This document shows positions 25,083 to 33,364 of a stretch of 64,000 nucleotides of DNA, piece after piece. The notes beneath the pieces were generated by a model. It was not told the DNA's origin. It saw only the letters and a program-made list of their open reading frames with translations, and ran no database searches. Within the stretch, counting starts at the first letter, position 1, and each line of letters starts with the position of its first letter. The stretch is from Myxococcus guangdongensis (GTDB lineage Bacteria; Myxococcota; Myxococcia; Myxococcales; Myxococcaceae), in assembly GCF_024198255.1 (NCBI RefSeq), contig NZ_JAJVKW010000010.1:310001-374000 (forward strand). The letters are read 5' to 3'. The translations under genes were made by a program, and so were the position numbers.

Positions 25083-27842
25083 TCAGTAGGTCCCCTTCGC
25101 GCCGAGCAGCGGCAGGATGATGGGAAGGCGCAGGGGCTTGCGTTCGGGCTGCTGGGCCCTGTCGAAGCCGTAGTCGTACGCGAACACCTCCTGCCGCGCG
25201 GACACGTTGAGGATGTCCAGGTACGCGTCGAGCGTGAAGTCCTCCATCGCCCACGACTTCGCCACGCGCAGGTCCACGCGGAAGAACGCATCCAGGCGCT
25301 CCGCCTTGTCGCGGTCCTGTCGCACCCAATCCTGGGCGCCGTCCGCGCGAGTCACCAGTCGCTGCGTCAGCGTGGTGATTTCGCCGGACTCGGGGCGGCC
25401 GGTGTTGAAGTGCACCACCGTGCCCACCGTCCAGTTGTTGCCGAACTTGTAGCTCAGCGCCGCGTTGAGCACGTGCGCCTGCTCGAAGGCGAAGGGCAGC
25501 GTGCCCTCCACCGACTCCACCACGCGGTCATCATCCCCGTAGCGCTCGAAGCGCACGCGCCGCTTGCTCTGCAGGAAGCTGTAGGAGACCCAGCCGAACC
25601 AATCCCTCCCCAACGGATGCCGCGCCATCAGGTCGATGCCGTACGCATAGCCACTGGCGGACGGGTCCGGCGTGTCGAGCCCTCGACGCCGACGGTTCTC
25701 CACCACCTGCTGCAGGTCCAGCTCCACCGTGCGCGTGAGCGGGTTGTAGAAGACGTCGCCGCTCAGCTCCAGGCCCTCCATCGCCTTCCACTCGGCGCCC
25801 ACGTCGAACTGCAGCCCCTCCTGGAGTCCGTGGCGCAGGCTCGACGTGTCCACCGCGGGAAGGTGCACCAGCACCGTGGGCGTCTGGTGGAAGACGCCCG
25901 CGCCGCCCTTGAGCACGAGCGCGTCCGAGAGCTGGTGCCGCACGGTGAGCCTCGGCTCCGCCACCGTGTGATTGATGCCAGGGGACAGGTGGTAGTTGTC
26001 CACGCGCACGCCGGGCTGCACCAGCCACCCGGGCACGGGCAGCCACGTCGCGGACAGATACGCGCCGGAGAACATCGCCAGCGAGGACGGGCTCTTGAGC
26101 GGGTCCGTCGTCTCGCCGGGCCGGCTGCCAGGGGGGATGGCGGTGCCCCGGATGTCCGTGGCCGCGCGCCGGTGTTCGATGTCTCCGCCGACGGCGAGCT
26201 CCAGCGTGTCGCTCATCCGCCGCTTCCACCCCGCGCGCGCCGCGAAGGTGAGCTGTCGGAGCGCGTACTCACCGACGTCCTGGTAGTCGATGGCGCCGCT
26301 CGCCGCGCGGAAGGACTCCTGGCCGGTGAAGCCCAGCGCATCCGTGCCGAAGGTGACGCCCACCTCCGCGTCGCCGCCCGCGAGCGGGTGCGTGCCGCGC
26401 AAATCCACGCGGTGGAAGCTCGACACGATGCGGCCGCCCGTCATGTCCACCCAGTCGAGCGACGGCGAGGAGCCCACGTCGTCCGAGCTGCCCAGCGCGA
26501 ACAGCCGCAGCCGCCCCTGGCCCACCTTCTGTTCGACGCGCGCCTGATAGTCCCAGAAGTCGGCGTGGAGCTTCTCCGTCTCCGCCGAGCTGAGCAGCTT
26601 GGAGCCGAGCGTTATCAACAGCGCCGAGTAGCTGATGCGCCCCGCGACGCTGACGGAGGTGCCGGTGCTCTCGAACGGGTACTCGATGAAGCCGCCGGCG
26701 TTGATGGGGTCCACCGAGGCGGTGACGTGCAGCCGGTCCTCGCGTGGACGGCTCAGTCGTCCATCCACCGCGCCTCCCAGGAGCCGGCCGTACTGCACCG
26801 GCGGCGTGCCCGGGAAGAAGTCCACGGTGTCGATGAAGTCCGGGTGGAGCACCGCCGGCCCGAGCATCAGGTGGTACAGCATGGGGATGCGCACGCCGTC
26901 GAGGAAGAAGCCCGTGGCCGCGGGCTGGCTGCCGCGCACCACCGGGTAGCTGATGCCCGAGGCGAGGCTGCCCACGCCCGGCATCAACATCACCACGCGG
27001 AACGGGTCGCCCAACGTCCCTGGGACCTCACGCAGCTCCTGCTCGTGCAGCGTGATTCGCGTCACCTCCGTGCGCGGGCGCTCGTCGCGCACCACCGTCT
27101 CGTAGGGATTCACCCGGCCGGGCTGCAGCCGGTAGATGACCTGGAGCGACTGTCCCTCCGACAGCGTCTCCTCGAACGCGCCCGTCTGATGCCCCGGCGC
27201 GCGCACCTCCACGCGGTGGGCGCCGGGCGGCAGCGCCAACGTGAAGCGCCCCTCCATGTCCACGGTGCCCGAGGGCTCGGTGGCGCCGTCGACGAAGAGC
27301 GTGGCGTCCGTGAGGGGACGGCGCGTGCCTCGGGCCCGCACCTCTCCGGCGAGGCTCGCGGTGGAGCGGGGCACGGGGGCGGGTGGCTCGAAGCGATAGA
27401 CGAAGGGCAACCGCACCGCCACCGGCGCGCCGGCGAGCGTCGCGGGCTTGAAGCGCAGCCCTTTCGCGGCCCGCATGGCCGACTCGATGAGCCGGGGCTC
27501 CAGGGGCGCCGCGGTGACCTTCGTCTCCACCACCACCCCCTGGACGTCCACCAAGAGCTCCAGCGACACCTCGCCCGGTGTGCCCTCGAGCCCCTCGGGC
27601 CACTCGGCGGGGGAGGGGGCCTCCAGCACAGGTGGCTGGAGCCGGGCGTCCTGGCCCACGGTGAGGACCCCCAGTCGCGCGGAGTCCTCGGCGGAGAGCA
27701 CGAGGCAGCCGTCGACGTCCTGGAGCTCGACCTCGACGGCGCGCGGGTCCGACGCGGGCGTCGGGATGCCCTGCGCGTGCGCGAGGACGGACAGCGTGGT
27801 GACGGCGAGCAGCGGGAGGACGGCACCGCGTCTGGAACCCAT
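25083..27842 (-). CDS. TonB-dependent receptor with N-terminal TonB_C-like domain
   Basis: 919 residues. After a signal peptide (to VLAHA) comes a TonB C-terminal-like domain (about 95-155: VDVQGVVVETKVTAAPLEPR, ending GLRFKPATLAGAPVAVRLPF). A carboxypeptidase-regulatory-like domain (about 165-240), a plug (about 260-370: VRGSQPAATGFFLDGVRIP) and a 22-strand barrel up to the end follow. The TonB_C module normally belongs to the energy transducer, so here it is an unusual accessory. ATG 27842 has AAGGGGG upstream. It is divergent from the GRAS gene across 336 bases. Confidence 0.88.
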   Translation of the reverse strand: MGSRRGAVLPLLAVTTLSVLAHAQGIPTPASDPRAVEVELQDVDGCLVLSAEDSARLGVLTVGQDARLQPPVLEAPSPAEWPEGLEGTPGEVSLELLVDVQGVVVETKVTAAPLEPRLIESAMRAAKGLRFKPATLAGAPVAVRLPFVYRFEPPAPVPRSTASLAGEVRARGTRRPLTDATLFVDGATEPSGTVDMEGRFTLALPPGAHRVEVRAPGHQTGAFEETLSEGQSLQVIYRLQPGRVNPYETVVRDERPRTEVTRITLHEQELREVPGTLGDPFRVVMLMPGVGSLASGISYPVVRGSQPAATGFFLDGVRIPMLYHLMLGPAVLHPDFIDTVDFFPGTPPVQYGRLLGGAVDGRLSRPREDRLHVTASVDPINAGGFIEYPFESTGTSVSVAGRISYSALLITLGSKLLSSAETEKLHADFWDYQARVEQKVGQGRLRLFALGSSDDVGSSPSLDWVDMTGGRIVSSFHRVDLRGTHPLAGGDAEVGVTFGTDALGFTGQESFRAASGAIDYQDVGEYALRQLTFAARAGWKRRMSDTLELAVGGDIEHRRAATDIRGTAIPPGSRPGETTDPLKSPSSLAMFSGAYLSATWLPVPGWLVQPGVRVDNYHLSPGINHTVAEPRLTVRHQLSDALVLKGGAGVFHQTPTVLVHLPAVDTSSLRHGLQEGLQFDVGAEWKAMEGLELSGDVFYNPLTRTVELDLQQVVENRRRRGLDTPDPSASGYAYGIDLMARHPLGRDWFGWVSYSFLQSKRRVRFERYGDDDRVVESVEGTLPFAFEQAHVLNAALSYKFGNNWTVGTVVHFNTGRPESGEITTLTQRLVTRADGAQDWVRQDRDKAERLDAFFRVDLRVAKSWAMEDFTLDAYLDILNVSARQEVFAYDYGFDRAQQPERKPLRLPIILPLLGAKGTY

Positions 27843-28178
27843 GAGGCCCCCTTCAACACCCGTCAGCCGCGGAACTGTCACCCCGGCGAGTCTCCAGGTG
27901 GGCGCAGCCTCGCCGCGTCCCTGGGGAACATCGAGGGTTTTGTTCGATTACGCGGAAAGTCATGCATCGCGCGTGCGGTGTGTCCCTCACCGCGGGTCCG
28001 GGTCGGCGGGTACGAGTCCGCCGTCATCCCGAGGACGTCAGGGGCGCACGTTCGTGCGTCCGCGTGTGTGGCAACTCACGGAGGAAGGGCACGGGCGTGG
28101 GGCCCGGGTGGAGGGCCCGGGAGGGCACCATTACCGTTGAGTCCACGCGGGGCTTCTCGTGGGGAAGGAGTCGGGGCG
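27843..28178. other. Divergent intergenic region (336 bp)
   Basis: It separates the TonB-receptor gene (minus) from the GRAS gene (plus) and must hold both promoters. An AT-richer tract at about 27930-27965 is the likeliest promoter area. A dyad CGCACG-TT-CGTGCG at 28045-28058 is a candidate operator, and GGGCCCGGG occurs twice 14 bp apart near 28110. No gene was seen. Confidence 0.5.
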
Positions 28179-29282
28179 ATGCGCGCGCAGAAGGAGCAGC
28201 TGCTCTTCCAGGCGATGGAGCAGGGCCTGTCGGGACGGTGCGACGAGGCCACGGCGGCGCTGGGGGCGCTGGAGTCGATGCTGGACGTGGACGTGGTGCC
28301 GGAGGATTTGGGCTACCAGCTCTTCGCCACGGCCGTGCGGCACCGCCTGGCGGGCGCGGGGAGCCGCAATCCCTATCTGCACCCCGACGCGAGCGAGCGG
28401 CAGATTGACTTGTTCCGCTCGCTGATGGCCCACATGCCGCTGGCGTCCACGGCCGACGCGCTGGCGAACGCGGTGCTGGAGTCGCTGCTCGGTGGACGGC
28501 AAGAGGCCACGCTGGTGGACGTGGGCATCGGCCAGGGGCGCCAGGCCGTGCGGCTGTTGCAATCCCTGTCGCGCCGTGGCGCCGTGCCCGGGCGGCTGAC
28601 GCTGGTGGGCGTGGACCCGAGCGGGGCGAGCCTCGCGCAGGCGCGTGCGGCGACGGAGCGCGTGGCGCGCGAGGTGGGCGCGAGCGTGCGCTTCATCGGC
28701 GTGGAGTCCCCGGTGGAGGCGATGAGCGAGGCGACGTGGTCGACGCTGCGCGCGCTGCCGGGCCCCCGGGTGGTGAACGCCGCGTTCGCGCTGCACCACG
28801 TGGCGGAGGCGCCGGGCAGCCAGGGGCCGGCCCGCGACGCGGTGCTGCGCCAGCTGCGCGCGCTGGAGCCCACGGGCCTGGTGATGTGCGAGCCGAACAC
28901 GGACCACTTCCAGGCGGCGCCCCTGGAGCGCTTCGGCCACGCGTGGCGGCACTTCACCCATGTCTTCCAGCTGCTGGACTCCCTGGGCGTGCCGGGCGAC
29001 GAGCGCGCCGCCATCAAGCGCTTCTTCGGGCGCGAGGTGGAGGACGTGGTGGGCACGGTGGACGAGTCCGCCCGCTGCGAGCGCCACGAGACGGCGCGCA
29101 TGTGGATGGCGCGGCTCACGCGCGCGGGCTTCGAGCCCCTGGCGCTGCTCGAGCACCTGCGCCCCGACGGCGTGCACCCGGCGCTGACGCTCGAGCGCGC
29201 GCCGGGCGTGGTGGGCCTGCGCTGGCGGGACGAGGTGCTGGTGGCGGTGCTGGCCGCGCGGCCCGTGCCGACCCGCGGTTGA
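28179..29282 (+). CDS. Bacterial GRAS-domain protein (Rossmann methyltransferase-like)
   Basis: 367 residues. The GRAS hallmarks appear in order: a helical cap (NPYLHPDASERQIDLFRSL), the Rossmann entry VDVGIGQGRQAVRLLQSL, VNAAFALHHV, then CEPNTDH, RFGHAWRHFTHVFQLLDSL, FGREVEDVVGTV and ERHETARMWMARLTRAGFEP. In plants these correspond to the VHIID-like, PFYRE, RVER and SAW segments of GRAS transcription regulators. In bacteria the family is thought to be an S-adenosylmethionine- or ligand-binding small-molecule methyltransferase group. GGAAGGAG precedes ATG 28179. A CinA/PncC-like gene follows 31 bases later, so they may be co-transcribed. Substrate unknown. Confidence 0.85.
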   Translation: MRAQKEQLLFQAMEQGLSGRCDEATAALGALESMLDVDVVPEDLGYQLFATAVRHRLAGAGSRNPYLHPDASERQIDLFRSLMAHMPLASTADALANAVLESLLGGRQEATLVDVGIGQGRQAVRLLQSLSRRGAVPGRLTLVGVDPSGASLAQARAATERVAREVGASVRFIGVESPVEAMSEATWSTLRALPGPRVVNAAFALHHVAEAPGSQGPARDAVLRQLRALEPTGLVMCEPNTDHFQAAPLERFGHAWRHFTHVFQLLDSLGVPGDERAAIKRFFGREVEDVVGTVDESARCERHETARMWMARLTRAGFEPLALLEHLRPDGVHPALTLERAPGVVGLRWRDEVLVAVLAARPVPTRG

Positions 29283-29313
29283 GGCCCGGCGGGAGGTGCG
29301 CGAGGATGGCGCG

Positions 29314-29835
29314 GTGACGCCGGGAAACGACGGGCAGGACGACGCGCGCGGGGAGCGGACGCTGGAGGAGCGCGTGCTGGAGCGCTGCCAGCGCGCGGGG
29401 GTGCGGCTGGTGCTGGTGGAGGCGTGCGCCGGCGGGCTCTTGTGCGGGCGGCTGACGGAGGTGCCCGGGGCCTCGGCGGTGGTGGAGCGCGGCTTCGTGC
29501 CGTACTCCTACGAGTCCAAGGTCGAACAGCTCGGCGTCCCGCTCGAGCTGCTCCAGGCGCATGGCTCCGTGAGCGCGCAGGCGGCCCAGGCCCTGGCGCA
29601 GGGGGCGTTGGAGCACTCGCGCGCGAACTGGGCCATCGCGGAGACGGGCATCGCGGGCCCTGGCGGGGGCACGCCGAACAAGCCCGTGGGCCTGGCCTTC
29701 ATCGCGGTGATGCGGCGGGGCGGTGAGGTGACGGTGGAGCGCCATGTCTTCGCCGGGGCCCGCGGCCAGGTGCGCGACGCGGTGGCCCGGCGCGCCTTCG
29801 CGCTGTTGCTGGAGCGGCTGAGCGTCGAATCCTGA
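29314..29835 (+). CDS. CinA C-terminal / PncC-like nicotinamide-nucleotide amidase homologue
   Basis: 173 residues. CinA C-domain motifs: LVEACAGGLLCGRLTEVPGA, FVPYSYESKVEQLGV and TGIAGPGGGTPNKPVGLA. PncC enzymes deamidate nicotinamide mononucleotide with a Ser-Lys pair in E-S-C-T-G-G and the downstream Y..K. Here the Ser position is Ala37 (EACAGG), whereas Tyr64 and Lys69 are kept. Activity is therefore uncertain. GTG 29314 is preferred because GAGGA lies seven bases upstream; GTG 29296 has no usable spacing. It begins 31 bases after the GRAS stop. Confidence 0.82.
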   Translation: MTPGNDGQDDARGERTLEERVLERCQRAGVRLVLVEACAGGLLCGRLTEVPGASAVVERGFVPYSYESKVEQLGVPLELLQAHGSVSAQAAQALAQGALEHSRANWAIAETGIAGPGGGTPNKPVGLAFIAVMRRGGEVTVERHVFAGARGQVRDAVARRAFALLLERLSVES

Positions 29836-29937
29836 ACCGGACATCCACCCCGCACTCCCGGGTGTCTGGGCTCTCCACCAGCGGGCTCCTACGCTGTGGG
29901 GGCGCGCGCGGCGCGTCCTGGTGGCGAAGGAGCTCGG

Positions 29938-30336
29938 GTGTTCCGAATCGACGTCGACAATGCGCACGCCATCGTGGGCTTCGTCCTGGAGGGCTACATC
30001 CGGGTCCCGGAGATGGAGGCCTTCGTGGTGGAGCTGGAGCGGGCCACCGACTCACTCGCCGGCCAGGACATCAAAATCCTGGCGGACCTGCGCGCCTTCC
30101 GTCCCGCCTCACCCGAGGCCGCCAACATGATTCGCCGCGTGCAGGAGTACGGCCTGCGCTCCGGCGTGGTGCGCGTGGCGGAGCTGGTGGAGAGCGAAAT
30201 CGTCGCGCTCCAGCTCAACCGCGTGGCGGAGAACAGCCGCACGGACCGCATCCTGCGCCGCTTCTGGGAGGAGTCCGCCGCGCGCCGCTGGCTCATCCAG
30301 GGGGACGCGCCCGAGCCGCCCCAGCCCCGCCCTTGA
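29938..30336 (+). CDS. Small cytoplasmic protein with a STAS/SpoIIAA-like look, function unknown
   Basis: 132 residues with alternating strands and helices: FRIDVDNAHAIVGFVLEGYI, then a helix (EMEAFVVELERATDSL), strand (DIKILADLRAF), helix (PEAANMIRRVQEYG) and strand (GVVRVAELV). This order resembles SpoIIAA-like/STAS proteins described in myxobacteria and Vibrio, but I cannot confirm the match. No signal peptide or membrane segment. GTG 29938 is chosen because AAGGAG lies upstream at ideal spacing; longer frames have no conserved residues. It ends in a proline-rich tail. Confidence 0.75.
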   Translation: MFRIDVDNAHAIVGFVLEGYIRVPEMEAFVVELERATDSLAGQDIKILADLRAFRPASPEAANMIRRVQEYGLRSGVVRVAELVESEIVALQLNRVAENSRTDRILRRFWEESAARRWLIQGDAPEPPQPRP

Positions 30337-30514
30337 GCCGCCCGAAGTCAATGTCTCTCAACTCCGTTTGAATTCCAGGCGTCGAAAGACGTGTTTTCAG
30401 GCGGGCTCGACTTCTACCGCCAGACACGCTCTTTCGAGCCATTGTCCCACCCGCGCGTTGGCCATTTCTTGTCGCGCGAGGAGTCTCACGTAAAGCCCGT
30501 TTACGTGTTTGGGT

Positions 30515-30523
30515 TGGTAATAT
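30515..30523 (+). promoter_or_regulatory. Extended -10 promoter element of the M4 protease gene
   Basis: TGG-TAATAT (TGn plus a near-consensus -10 box) sits in the most AT-rich stretch of the 274-bp gap before the protease gene. No good -35 box is found at 17 bp, which extended -10 promoters can lack. Transcription would begin near 30530, leaving an about 80-base leader. Confidence 0.45.
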
Positions 30524-30610
30524 ATCGAAACATGAATAATGGCTTTTGCGTTTGAAATCGTGATTCCAGGTGTGTCACGAATAAATGGCCTTTTACCGGA
30601 GGTCTTGCGT

Positions 30611-32848
30611 TTGGCTCATCGAGTCTTGAAGACGTTTGGCGTGGCTTGTTTGGGTGTTGCGCTCACCGCGTGCGGCACCACGGAGCCCGCGCCGGGAGAG
30701 GCGAAGGCGCCCGAGGCGAAGGCGGGAGCGGACATCCAGCAGTCGCTCAAGAAGCTGCCGAGCGCGGGCGTGGCCGGCGCGCACACGGATGGCGTGCCGG
30801 ACACGCTGGTGGGTGAGCTGGGCAAGGTGGAGCGCACGCTGTCGGCGCTGGGCGTGGGCCAGGCGGCCTTCGCGGCGGCTCCGGCGCTGACGGACATCGC
30901 GCCGGTGTTCCGCCTGCGCGCGGATGATTTGTTCCTGCAGCGCGCGCGCACGGACAACCAGGGCAACCAGCACCTGCGCTATCGCCAGACGAAGAACGGC
31001 CTGGAGGTGGTGGGGGGTGAGCTGATGCTGCACGTGCGCCCCGACGGCAACGTGTACGCGGCCAACAGCTCCGCCCGTGACGGCGTGGACCTGCCCGCGA
31101 CCCCCCGCGTGGACGCCTCCGTGGCGGCGCGCACCGCGGCCCGTGCCACCGCCGGCACTGGCATCGCCTCCGAGGGCGAGCCCCGGCTCGTCTACGTGCG
31201 TGACGACGCGGGCACGCTGTTCCTCGCCTGGCACGTGCGCGTGACGGGCACCCAGCCCTCCGGCATCCCCCTGGTGGACAACGTCTATGTCGACGCGCTC
31301 GGCCAGACGGGCGTCGTGGCGCGCCACCCGCTCATCCACACCGCCCGCAACCGCGCGGTGTACACGGCCAACAACGGCCTCTCGCTGCCGGGCACCCTGC
31401 GCCGCAGCGAGCTGGGCGCGGTCACCAACGACGCGCACGTGGACCAGAACCACACGCAGCTGGGTTACACGTACGACTGCTATCAGACGCTGTTCGGTCG
31501 CGACTCGTTCGACAACGCGGGCGCGGAGCTGCGCAGCACCGTCCACTACGACAGCGGCTATGTGAACGCCTTCTGGAACGGCACCCAGATGGTGTACGGC
31601 GACGGCGACGGCGTGAACTCCATCGAGCTGGGCAAGGACCCGGACGTCACCGTGCACGAGCTGACGCACGCGGTGACGGAGCGCGAGTCCAACCTCATCT
31701 ACTCCGGCCAGTCCGGCGGTCTGAACGAGGCGCTGTCGGACACCTTCGCCGCCATCTGCCAGAGCTGGGCGTCCGGCACCTGGAGCACCACGCCCGCCAT
31801 CTGGATGATTGGCGAGCAGGTGTGGACGCCGAACACGCAGAACGACGCCCTGCGTTACATGGATGACCCGAAGAAGGATGGGGCGTCGCTGGACCACCTC
31901 AGCGACTACACGTCCAGCACCGACGTGCACTACAGCTCGGGCATCCCCAACCTGGCCTTCGCGCTGCTCGCCAAGGGCGGCACGCACCCGCGCGGCCGCA
32001 CCACCATCACCGTGCCGGCCATCGGCGTCGAGACGGCCGCGCGCATCTGGTACAAGGCCAACACGGACATCTTCACGGAGGGCACCACGTTCCTCCAGGC
32101 GAAGACGTGGACCATCCAGGCCGCGGCGGACCTCAACTACAGCCAGGCCATCCAGGACGCGGTGAAGGCGGCCTGGGAGGCGGTGGGTGTCAACGGCCTG
32201 TGGACGCCGCCGGTCTCCATCCCGCTGACCAACGGCACGGCCGTGACGGGCATCTCCGGCACGCTGGGCAACGAGAAGTACTACTCGCTGGTGGTCCCCG
32301 CGGGGATGACCAAGCTGGTGTTCACCACCACGGGCGGCGGCTCGGGTGACCTGGACCTGTACGTGGGCCGCGGCACCCAGCCGACCACGTCCAGCTACGT
32401 GTGCAGCTCCACGGGCACCAACAGCGTGGAGACGTGCACCATCAACAACCCGACGGCGGGCACCTACCACGTCCTGCTCTACGCGTACTCGGCCTACTCC
32501 AACGTGACGCTGACGGGCACGGCGAGCGCCACCGTGGGCAACGTGCTGCAGAACAACGTGCCGGTGACGGGCCTGTCCGCCGCGACCAGCGCCAGCGTGA
32601 ACTACACCATGGACGTGCCGGCCAACACCCGCGTGACGTTCGCCACCAGCGGCGGCACGGGTGACGCGGACCTGTACGTCCGCTTCGGCTCGGCCCCCGG
32701 CACGACCTCCGGCACCTACGACTGCCGCCCGTACCTGGGTGGCAACGCGGAGTCCTGCCAGCTGACGAAGACCACGGCCGGCAAGTACTACGTGATGGTG
32801 CGCGCCTACTCGGCCTTCACGGGCGTGACGCTGAAGGGCTCCTACTAG
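30611..32848 (+). CDS. M4-family (thermolysin-like) metalloprotease lipoprotein with two PPC domains
   Basis: 745 residues. TTG 30611 is chosen: GGAGG ends eight bases upstream and it gives MAHRVLKTFGVACLGVALTAC, a lipoprotein signal. Propeptide (FTP/PepSY-like, about 70-235), catalytic domain (about 255-535) with VTVHELTHAVTERES (HExxH), GGLNEALSDTFA (third zinc ligand Glu) and HYSSGIPNLAFALL. Two bacterial pre-peptidase C-terminal domains follow (about 555-640 and 660-745; SGDLDLYVGRGTQP, GDADLYVRFGSAP), typical of secreted myxobacterial and Vibrio proteases. It is likely an extracellular predation or nutrition enzyme. A strong terminator follows. Confidence 0.95.
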   Translation: MAHRVLKTFGVACLGVALTACGTTEPAPGEAKAPEAKAGADIQQSLKKLPSAGVAGAHTDGVPDTLVGELGKVERTLSALGVGQAAFAAAPALTDIAPVFRLRADDLFLQRARTDNQGNQHLRYRQTKNGLEVVGGELMLHVRPDGNVYAANSSARDGVDLPATPRVDASVAARTAARATAGTGIASEGEPRLVYVRDDAGTLFLAWHVRVTGTQPSGIPLVDNVYVDALGQTGVVARHPLIHTARNRAVYTANNGLSLPGTLRRSELGAVTNDAHVDQNHTQLGYTYDCYQTLFGRDSFDNAGAELRSTVHYDSGYVNAFWNGTQMVYGDGDGVNSIELGKDPDVTVHELTHAVTERESNLIYSGQSGGLNEALSDTFAAICQSWASGTWSTTPAIWMIGEQVWTPNTQNDALRYMDDPKKDGASLDHLSDYTSSTDVHYSSGIPNLAFALLAKGGTHPRGRTTITVPAIGVETAARIWYKANTDIFTEGTTFLQAKTWTIQAAADLNYSQAIQDAVKAAWEAVGVNGLWTPPVSIPLTNGTAVTGISGTLGNEKYYSLVVPAGMTKLVFTTTGGGSGDLDLYVGRGTQPTTSSYVCSSTGTNSVETCTINNPTAGTYHVLLYAYSAYSNVTLTGTASATVGNVLQNNVPVTGLSAATSASVNYTMDVPANTRVTFATSGGTGDADLYVRFGSAPGTTSGTYDCRPYLGGNAESCQLTKTTAGKYYVMVRAYSAFTGVTLKGSY

Positions 32849-32882
32849 CTCCAGAAGTTTCGAGGTTCGGGGTTGGACGGTG

Positions 32883-32925
32883 ACACCCGGGGGGCCATCA
32901 TGGGCCTCCCGGGTGTTGCTTTTTT
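32883..32925 (+). terminator. Rho-independent terminator of the M4 protease gene
   Basis: ACACCCGGG (32883-32891) pairs with CCCGGGTGT (32908-32916), extended inward by GGCC/GGCC-like pairs, followed by TTGCTTTTTT. A long GC stem plus a T-run is a textbook intrinsic terminator on the plus strand, 34 bases after the protease stop. Confidence 0.88.
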
Positions 32926-32950
32926 CCGGGGGACGCAAAGGAGGACGCGG

Positions 32951-33364
32951 ATGGCGTCAGACAGCGCGGCGAAGGCGCGGGCAAACCCTGGCGGCAAATC
33001 GTGGCGCTGGTACGGGTGCGGCGTGCTGCTGATGGTGTTCGTGTTCGTGCCGGGGTTGATTCTGTTCTTCTCCTGGCTGAACGCGAGCGTCGTGGTGCCG
33101 CGCAGGGAGCGGCAGGTGCAAGCGCGCATCGCGGGGTTCTGCGGCGAGGTGAAGGCAGGGGAGCTGCCGGAGGACGCGCTGGAGCGCTCGCGCTCCCTGG
33201 GCTACCCCGTCCGGTTGGAGGGCTCCGTCGCGAAGCGGCTGCGCATCATCCGCTTCGACGCGCCGGTGAGCCAGATGCTGGGCTGCGAGCTGCACACGGA
33301 CGACGCGGGCCGGGTGAGCTCCACGAAGCCCTATGTCATCTCGATGGAGTACGAGGACTTCTGA
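32951..33364 (+). CDS. Small single-pass membrane protein, function unknown
   Basis: 137 residues. A Lys/Gly-rich start (MASDSAAKARANPGGKSW), one hydrophobic helix (about 22-43: WRWYGCGVLLMVFVFVPGL), then a soluble domain with two Cys (GFCGEVKAGELPEDA, MLGCELHTDDAGRV) that could form a disulfide if it faces the periplasm. AGGAGG precedes ATG 32951. It starts after the protease terminator and so needs its own promoter. Its 3' end overlaps the multi-kinase 3' end by 34 bases on the other strand. No family recognised. Confidence 0.72.
   Translation: MASDSAAKARANPGGKSWRWYGCGVLLMVFVFVPGLILFFSWLNASVVVPRRERQVQARIAGFCGEVKAGELPEDALERSRSLGYPVRLEGSVAKRLRIIRFDAPVSQMLGCELHTDDAGRVSSTKPYVISMEYEDF

Noticed and set aside
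28100..28130. Two GGGCCCGGG blocks before the GRAS gene
   Set aside because: They are simple GC-rich palindromes that arise often in such DNA and have no T-run or conserved spacing.
25005..28178. Extension of the GRAS gene frame far upstream on the plus strand
   Set aside because: The upstream part is antisense to the TonB receptor, with Arg/His/Val-rich shadow sequence. The family motifs and the GGAAGGAG site support ATG 28179.
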